Source: Rutidosis leptorrhynchoides
Taxonomy: Eukaryota; Streptophyta; Magnoliopsida; Asterales; Asteraceae
Assembly (NCBI RefSeq): GCF_046630445.1
Contig: NC_092341.1
Span: forward strand, 221,028,001-221,092,000
Reading direction: 5' to 3'
DNA: 64,000 bases
The position numbers and the translations under genes are program-made. Position 1 is the stretch's first letter. Each line of letters begins with the position of its first letter. Positions 60,688-64,000 of this stretch are shown in pieces. The notes beneath the pieces were generated by a model. That model was not told the origin of the DNA. It worked only from the letters and a program-made list of their open reading frames with translations, and did not search any database.

Positions 60688-63136
60688 TGATAATGATAAT
60701 GATAATAATATCTGATAGCAACTCAAAAAAAACCAACGACAAACCAACCCACACAAGACAGATGGCGGTCACCATGGTGAACCGCCACACCAATTGCGAT
60801 ATGAGGCCGTAAAACCACCAATAAACGCAAACGGACGAGAGGAAGGTCAAAGAGAGACAAGAACCTAGATCAAGCATACAAACCAGCGAGAATGGGAGAG
60901 ACCAACCACCCAGACCTGAGAGGCCACCACGAGAGCACTGGCGTAGAGGGGGCTAGCTCGCCGGATCCGGCCCGAAGTGCCGAGAAATGGATCAAATAGC
61001 GACCAAAAATAGAAACAGAAAAAGAAAGAAAATCAAAACAACAATAACCAAGATAAAATCATTAAGAAATTAAAATTATTATTATTATTATTATTATACA
61101 ATAATAATAATTAAATTGTGGTATTTATTATTAGACAATGAAAATTCATGGTACAACATTTATTACGTATCGGTTAGAAAGTGATCACCTAATGGTACTA
61201 TTTACGGGAAAGATTCGCGGAAATTTTTTCACATAAATAAATTGGCATGAGGTGATTCATGTGATTATTTTTAAGAGATACGGAGTATTAAAAAGGAGAA
61301 AATAAATAAAAAAAACTCACTAGATTAACATGGTGTTAGTTTCTTTATAAAAAAGATAAGTGAATCAAATATCTCAATTTTGAAAGAAATGGATAAAGAA
61401 AAATTAAATATAATTATTCTTTCGGTTATTTCCACTTATCTCTAAAAAAAACTTATGAAAAGAAAAACTTTATATATTTCTTTGAAAATTAACGCTACTA
61501 ATTCACGAAAAATAATCAAAATTCTCCAATGTTAAACTAACGGGGAGTGATATGTACACAACCAAACATGTTTTAATTGTGTATGTGTAAAAATTGGTTG
61601 TGTAAAAAGCATATTTAATTGTGTATGTGTAAAAATTGGTTGGGTACATATCAACACCCTAAACTAAATGATAAGACCTCGAAGTTGGGTTGGTTGTAGG
61701 TAAATCACTTAAGTTTTAGTACTGTATGTCAGGACCTGTCTTTACATAATTTGTTGTTTAGCCATGTTATGTTTTTTCTTGTAAAATTTCACCAGTTGAA
61801 CTAAAAAAACAAAATGTTATATATTCATGATGTTATTATGTGAATATATGACAAATTTGAAAAGCAAACAAATGTGAATTTGCTTATTTTAACTGTTTTA
61901 TAGTTAAATAAATAAAATTTTTATAACAACCACTTTATTACTATTGTGTATATAATCCTTCCTAAATTAGTGAGTAGACTTTATAACATCGTTATCAAAA
62001 ATCTTCTAACTTTATAAAGAATCTCAATCTCATCTCACTTTTAAAAAAGCTATTGTGACCATCTACAAATATAGTGTATTGTTCAAATCTATACTCTGTA
62101 AGAATTTATTATGTAATATAGATACCATGTATAGTAGTAGAGATCTGAACCGTAAATAATAAAGATCATGTTAAAATTGTGAGTCATTGTCTTTCAAAAA
62201 TTATGAATCCACTAGCATAGCAAGTTAATCATAATTTAGTTTCAAAAAATTGGTAATGCCCAATTCAAAAAGAAAAACACAATTATAATACTACTACCCA
62301 CACCGTCCAAAATAAACATTTTAGCGTTCAGTTTTATGTTAAATATAAAAATTCAAGAGTTAAATGTCACTTGCTTTACCTTACTCATAAACTTTCTTAA
62401 AAATGTATAAAATTGTAAAATTAATTGTCTACCTATAAAACAAGACACTTATATTTATAAGTAATAATTAGACAAAGTAAATAAAATTGTAGACATTAAT
62501 TTAGGACGGGATGAATATTATTTTATAAATGCATATTTTAAATTCAAATACCACTAGTAGTTACGAGTATCAATTTAAACACAAACAAACAAATAAATTA
62601 ACAAGTAGACTTACCAGCAAACGTTTATCATTTTCCTAAATAAATTAGTACTAACAAATTAGGGCAGATAAAATTGTAAAATTTCAATTTCAGTTTCAAT
62701 GCTAATTAATGCACAAAATATTTAAATTTCAGAAAAAAAAATTAAAATTGAAATGAAACTTACCGGAAAAAGCGATGCCGGAAGTGGCAACAACACAAGT
62801 CTGAATAACAGTATTCTCTTGTCTAGTAAAAGGTTGTTTCAACATCCCTGATTTATCAAGAAATTTAGTCCACGTCTTCACAAAGAAAAACCCCAATAGT
62901 CCGGCAGATACATTCAACGACGGAATTATTCCGGTTGTAAGGTTGAGTTTCATGACGATAAACGTAAACAAAATCCCCAGGATAAAACTAACAACGAATG
63001 CACGAACTGTTAGCTGTTGTTGCCACGCTGGCACTTTCTTGCTTTCGAATATTCTTTCGATTGAATCCATTTTTTCAGCTTTTTCGTCTTCGCTGTGTTG
63101 TTCTTGAATGTTTGACGATGTTCGTTCCATCGCCAT
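39117..63136 (-). CDS. YSL7: YSL7-like metal-nicotianamine transporter (OPT family)
   Basis: Six exons with clean GT-AG borders and matching phases: 63136-62764, 41498-41335, 41253-41156, 41063-40929, 40530-40341 and 40223-39117, for 688 residues, the usual YSL length. The protein starts MAMERTSS; hallmarks include [80 protein letters not shown] and about 14 membrane helices. YSL proteins are membrane transporters, several of which carry metal-nicotianamine complexes. The sequence sits closest to the YSL5/7/8 branch, whose substrates are less settled. All exons are open. The first intron spans 62763-41499, about 21.3 kb, against 81 to 398 bp for the other four, and is filled with nested retroelements. 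If the intron is correctly spliced the gene should work. Confidence 0.9.
40740..40874. mobile_element. MITE-like inverted repeat in YSL intron 4
   Basis: Ends AACGACAGCC...GTTGTTAAGGTGC and, on the right, GCACCTTAACGACAGCCACC. The arms pair over about 30 bases with a few mismatches around a 75-bp centre. It accounts for part of the enlarged intron 4. Confidence 0.6.
41681..42065 (+). mobile_element. TRIM (miniature LTR retrotransposon) with shortened second repeat
   Basis: A 193-bp direct repeat (41681-41873) starts TGTTGGGGTGACC and ends GTTGCCATCA. It is followed by a primer-binding site TGGTATCAGAGTC (about 41876-41888), a 30-bp interior, a GGGGGGGAT polypurine tract, and a second copy from 41919. 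The second copy stops at 42065, where Copia sequence begins. There is no coding capacity, as expected for TRIMs. The repeats share the CCCACATCGGTTGG core seen in other plant TRIMs. Confidence 0.8.
42066..43305 (+). pseudogene. Copia pol 3' part: reverse transcriptase end and RNase H (fossil)
   Basis: Contains Ty1/copia motifs [35 protein letters not shown], the catalytic [11 protein letters not shown], and [20 protein letters not shown]. The RNase H region holds [40 protein letters not shown] and [14 protein letters not shown]. It ends in a GGAAAGGGGGAGA polypurine tract directly before the LTR. It is a fossil with about one break, and its 5' boundary abuts the TRIM. Confidence 0.85.
43306..44019 (+). 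repeat. Copia LTR, first part (split by a later insertion)
   Basis: Starts TGTTGGGTTATTGG after the polypurine tract. It is interrupted at 44019 by the gag-only Ty3/gypsy element, whose 5-bp target duplication is GTTTG (44015-44019 and 53131-53135). The remainder lies at 53136-53177 and ends CCCATCA. Confidence 0.8.
44373..44497. repeat. GTCGCGCCGCGAC palindromes in the 5' LTR
   Basis: Four copies: 44373-44384, 44393-44404, 44465-44477 (perfect: GTCGCG, centre C, CGCGAC) and 44485-44497 (one mismatch). The same 13-mer occurs in the unrelated solo LTR at 49012-49024. Confidence 0.85.
45554..45853 (+). other. Array of seven stem-loops with covarying arms
   Basis: Units lie at 45554-45591, 45600-45633, 45648-45681, 45690-45723, 45738-45773, 45781-45814 and 45820-45853. 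Each has outer arm, short bulge, inner arm, loop, inner arm, outer arm. The loop is GCGGTGTTCAA, GCGGTGCTTAA, GCGGTGTTTAA or, in the last, GCGGTGTATAA. Outer arms change but still pair: GAATGTGG/CCACATTC, GAGTAG/CTACTC, TTGTGG/CCACAA, GAGTGG/CCACTC, TGTGG/CCACA, GGGTGA/TCACCC, ACTAGTG/CACTAGT. Inner arms are TGTC/GACA in four units, CGTC/GACG in the fifth and TTAC/GTAA in the seventh; the sixth has one mismatch. Paired change across seven units is direct evidence for selection on, or copying through, a folded form. Confidence 0.85.
46619..46630 (+). other. Primer-binding site (tRNA-iMet) of the gag-only element
   Basis: TGGTATCAGAGC two bases after the LTR end. Confidence 0.9.
47789..50151 (-). 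mobile_element. Solo LTR of a chromovirus family related to the 16-28 kb element
   Basis: 2363 bp, TGTAGCGACCCCG... to ...GCGGGATGTTACA on the plus strand, with a perfect 5-bp target duplication CTAAG (47784-47788 and 50152-50156). Long blocks match the LTRs at 19080 and 26358 (for example the CGAAAACGTTGGTGAAATC region) but overall identity is clearly lower, so it is a sister family. It marks an insertion followed by LTR-LTR recombination that removed the interior. Confidence 0.9.
48993..49024. repeat. GC palindromes in the solo LTR
   Basis: CCGCGCCGCGG (48993-49003) and GTCGCGCCGCGAC (49012-49024) lie where the sister family at 19-28 kb has its GGACGGYGTCC units, just downstream of the conserved GCAAACATTT-CGTGA block. 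Confidence 0.8.
51472..51765 (+). repeat. Six-unit stem-loop array (GATGAAGCATGAC...CTTCATC)
   Basis: Units begin at 51472, 51522, 51574, 51630, 51678 and 51729 and span 36 to 38 bases. Outer arms are TGATGAAG with CTTCATCA (two units), TGGTGGAG with TTTCATCA, GGTGAAG with CTTCATC, and TGGTGAAG with CTTCATCA (two units). All pair throughout if G-U is allowed. An inner hairpin GACC/GGTC becomes GACT/AGTC in the fourth unit, a compensated change. Its loop is TTCGG in four units. Confidence 0.8.
51834..51992 (+). repeat. Three-unit repeat with paired TCGG/CCGA and GGTC/GACC arms
   Basis: Units of about 55 bases. The first hairpin is TCGG/CCGA (51841 and 51857), TTGG/CCAA (51894 and 51910) and TCGG/CCGA (51948 and 51965), again a compensated pair. 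A second hairpin GGTC-GTAAG-GACC follows in each, with loop GCGAG in the third. Confidence 0.75.
52319..53130 (+). repeat. 3' LTR of the gag-only element (shortened)
   Basis: Matches the last part of the 5' LTR with very few differences and ends at the GTTTG duplication. It holds only the tail of the hairpin array. Confidence 0.8.
53136..53177 (+). repeat. Copia LTR, second part
   Basis: Continues the LTR begun at 43306. It ends CCCATCA and is followed by the primer site TGGTATCAGAGC at 53181-53192. Confidence 0.75.
53222..54686 (+). pseudogene. Copia gag, protease and GAG-pre-integrase (fossil)
   Basis: [20 protein letters not shown] opens a Ty1/copia gag (UBN2-type, with [16 protein letters not shown] and [10 protein letters not shown]). 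A CCHC knuckle ([14 protein letters not shown]), a retropepsin ([11 protein letters not shown]) and the GAG-pre-integrase block ([27 protein letters not shown]) follow. The element stops at 54686, where a TRIM begins, so integrase and reverse transcriptase are not present on this side. The frame is open throughout, which suggests youth. Confidence 0.85.
54687..55232 (+). mobile_element. Second TRIM with two 160-bp repeats
   Basis: Direct repeats 54687-54846 and 55074-55232 start TGTTAGGTGC / TGTTGGGTGC and end GGTCCTTTCA. The primer site TGGTATCAGAGC (54848-54859) and a TTGAGGGGAGGAT polypurine tract (about 55061-55073) lie inside. No coding. It shares the TGTTGGG...CCCACATTGGTTGG style with the TRIM at 41681 but is a different family. 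The flanks TGGAT and AGTGT do not match, so no target duplication is seen. Confidence 0.85.
56402..56487. repeat. (CT)n(TA)n compound microsatellite
   Basis: Nine CT units followed by about 34 TA units. Confidence 0.95.
56597..56820. mobile_element. Degenerate Stowaway-like MITE
   Basis: Left end CTCTTTCCGTCTC after TA (56595-56596), right end ACGGAG before TA (56821-56822). Internal AT-rich arms are partly complementary. Confidence 0.55.
56839..57540 (-). mobile_element. Helitron-like element with internal tandem repeats
   Basis: On the minus strand the sequence ends CTAG followed by host T (56842-56838), preceded by GC-rich hairpin material CCCCCGCCGCATTGTGCG, the expected 3' signature of Helitrons. 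Inside are three diverged copies of a 128 to 133-bp unit (about 56963-57090, 57091-57223, 57224-57357) containing TTTAACTCG and GAAGATACGGG. The 5' end is not fixed. Non-autonomous, no Rep or helicase. Confidence 0.5.
58401..58533. mobile_element. hAT-type MITE, GATATGTACACAACC family, copy 1
   Basis: 133 bp, 8-bp target duplication TTTTTCAA (58393-58400 and 58534-58541). Inverted ends AGGGAATTGATATGTAC and, reverse-complemented, GGGTGATGATATGTATG. Confidence 0.75.
60628..60708. repeat. (GATAAT)n/(AAT)n microsatellite
   Basis: About 80 bases of AAT and GAT units. Confidence 0.95.
61541..61659. mobile_element. hAT-type MITE, GATATGTACACAACC family, copy 2
   Basis: 119 bp, 8-bp target duplication TAAACTAA (61533-61540 and 61660-61667). 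The ends GGGGAGTGATATGTACACA and GTACATATCAACACCC match copy 1 at 58401. The interior has two copies of AATTGTGTATGTGTAAAAA. Confidence 0.8.
62290..62520. mobile_element. Degenerate Stowaway-like MITE
   Basis: ACCGTCCAAAATAAAC on the left and, reverse-complemented, CCCGTCCTAAATTAATG on the right. Flanking TA is not clear. Confidence 0.4.
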
Positions 63137-63248
63137 TATTTATTTTATTAGCTGGGATTAATTTAATTTAATACGGAGTAATGGATGGATTGGAAGGGCA
63201 GGGGAATGTGGTTATCTGTGTTGGCCTCGATGTAATAAATAACTAAAG

Positions 63249-63251
<3 letters not shown>

Positions 63252-63280
<29 letters not shown>
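63252..63280. repeat. Poly(dT) tract of 29 bases
   Basis: On the minus strand an A29 run at the expected transcription start of the YSL gene, 20 bases downstream of its TATA box. Confidence 0.9.
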
Positions 63281-63282
<2 letters not shown>

Positions 63283-63300
63283 ATTGTGAAGGTATGAGGA

Positions 63301-63310
63301 TTATTTATAG
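63301..63310 (-). promoter_or_regulatory. TATA box of the YSL7-like gene
   Basis: CTATAAATAA on the minus strand, about 165 bases before the ATG at 63136, implying a leader of about 135 bases. Confidence 0.6.
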
Positions 63311-63708
63311 AGGGTGGAGTCGAATTGATATGGAAATGAGTAGAGCATTTATTTATCTATCGATGATAGCAATTCAACCTTCAAAATTGATATTGATATA
63401 TTTATCACATAGGGTCTCTTCAAAATTTAATTAATTTTGATCAATTTTCATAAAATCTAATCAATTTTGATGTTAAAAATATCAATATCAATTATTTTTA
63501 TTTGTAAGATTCTTTTTTTTAAAGACACAAATAGATTATAAGGTAAACGTGTAATCAAAATGGTGAAACTAACAACCTGAGTGGTAGTTCACTTATTAGT
63601 GGTATGTCTTTTGTAGCGACGACTCCGCTGAACTGTAACATTGTATTCAATGTTATCTCTGACCTGAGGTATCCACCTAAGTCGCATTTCGCTTAGTGCG
63701 GTGACAGC

Positions 63709-64000
63709 TAGGGGTGTGCATGGTACGGGAAAAAACCGAAAAAATCGAAAAAACCGAGGACCGGTTGGGAACTGAACCGGACCGAGGAGTTTCGGTACGG
63801 TCCCTGGTCCTTAAATTTCATATTTTTCGGTTCTCAGTACGGGACAGACCGAACTGAAAAAAAGGGAAACGAACCGAACCGAACCGAAATATTTACATTT
63901 TACTTATCTATAATTTAACAAATAGTCTCTAGTATTTGAAAGGACCCGTTCATATACATTATAAACGATTCACAATAGTTGATTACATTGCGAGGTATTT
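63709..64000. mobile_element. hAT-type MITE end, partial at window edge
   Basis: Starts TAGGGGTGTGCATGG followed by GGTTC/GAACC-rich repeats, the same style as the element at 8499-9173. The candidate target site is GTGACAGC (63701-63708), but the other end is outside. Confidence 0.6.

Larger units (their letters stand above)
55233..62763. other. Remainder of YSL intron 1, mostly anonymous AT-rich DNA
   Basis: Between the listed small elements I see no host exons. The segment 59225-61000 has a different base composition (A/C-rich on plus) with GGTGGTG/CACCACC motifs and a degenerate repeat of about 130 bases near 60290-60600. It could be an old retroposon on the minus strand but has no diagnostic domain. 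A hairpin CCCGCAGCAAAGCACGGG (minus, near 60150) resembles a Helitron end without CTRR. Confidence 0.4.

Noticed and set aside
60298-60877. ORFs of 66 to 100 codons on both strands
   Set aside because: Low-complexity Lys, Asn and Tyr runs from microsatellites and diverged repeats.
62729-63136. Exon 1 of the YSL gene as a separate gene fragment
   Set aside because: It ends in a proper GTAAG donor whose phase and protein sequence (AFSG then GFGSYLFG) join perfectly to 41498, and the total length equals the family norm.
1-64000. tRNA or rRNA genes
   Set aside because: Only SINE-like A and B boxes and primer-site matches were found; no full cloverleaf or rRNA sequence.

Overview
The window reads as nuclear DNA of a flowering plant, most likely a daisy-family (Asteraceae) eudicot. 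That placement is an inference from the style of the LTR elements and plant-specific host genes such as YSL and a plastid WAT1-like transporter; no species marker was seen. The sequence is AT-rich. Genes have GT-AG introns, and most of the DNA is transposable elements nested in one another.

Layout. 1-3860: 3' end and 3' LTR of an Athila-type Ty3/gypsy element that sits inside the gag of a Tat-lineage element (3861 to about 10160). The Tat element has gag and protease, no visible reverse transcriptase or integrase, an antisense extra ORF, a hAT-type MITE inside that ORF, and a 3' LTR. 10160-13683: minus-strand pieces of three unrelated host genes (CIP7-like exon, RBM18-like pseudogene, probable RabGAP first exon), with a 5'-truncated L1-type LINE at 13684-15626 flanked by a perfect 14-bp duplication. 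15961-16094: Stowaway MITE. 16286-28701: Tekay-type chromovirus on the minus strand arranged internal(partial)-LTR-internal-LTR.

29605-34723: seven-exon plastid EamA/WAT1-related transporter. 35018-36179 (minus): At1g65710-like protein gene whose frame shifts once or which holds a very short intron. 39117-63136 (minus): complete YSL7-like metal-nicotianamine transporter, six exons, 688 codons. Its first intron is about 21.3 kb and is filled with two TRIMs, a Copia element in two halves around one LTR, a gag-only Ty3/gypsy element inserted in that LTR, a solo LTR inserted in that gag, and several MITEs and a Helitron-like end.

Most unusual signal: the 5' LTR of the gag-only element (44020-53130) holds seven consecutive stem-loops (45554-45853). 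They keep the loop core GCGGTGTTYAA while their arms differ from unit to unit, and the arm changes are compensated on the other side. The internal region of the same element holds two more arrays with paired changes (51472-51765 and 51834-51992). GC-rich palindromes also occur in the LTRs of the other chromovirus-like families here. This looks like conserved RNA or DNA secondary structure in noncoding parts of chromovirus-type elements, and I know of no named system it belongs to.
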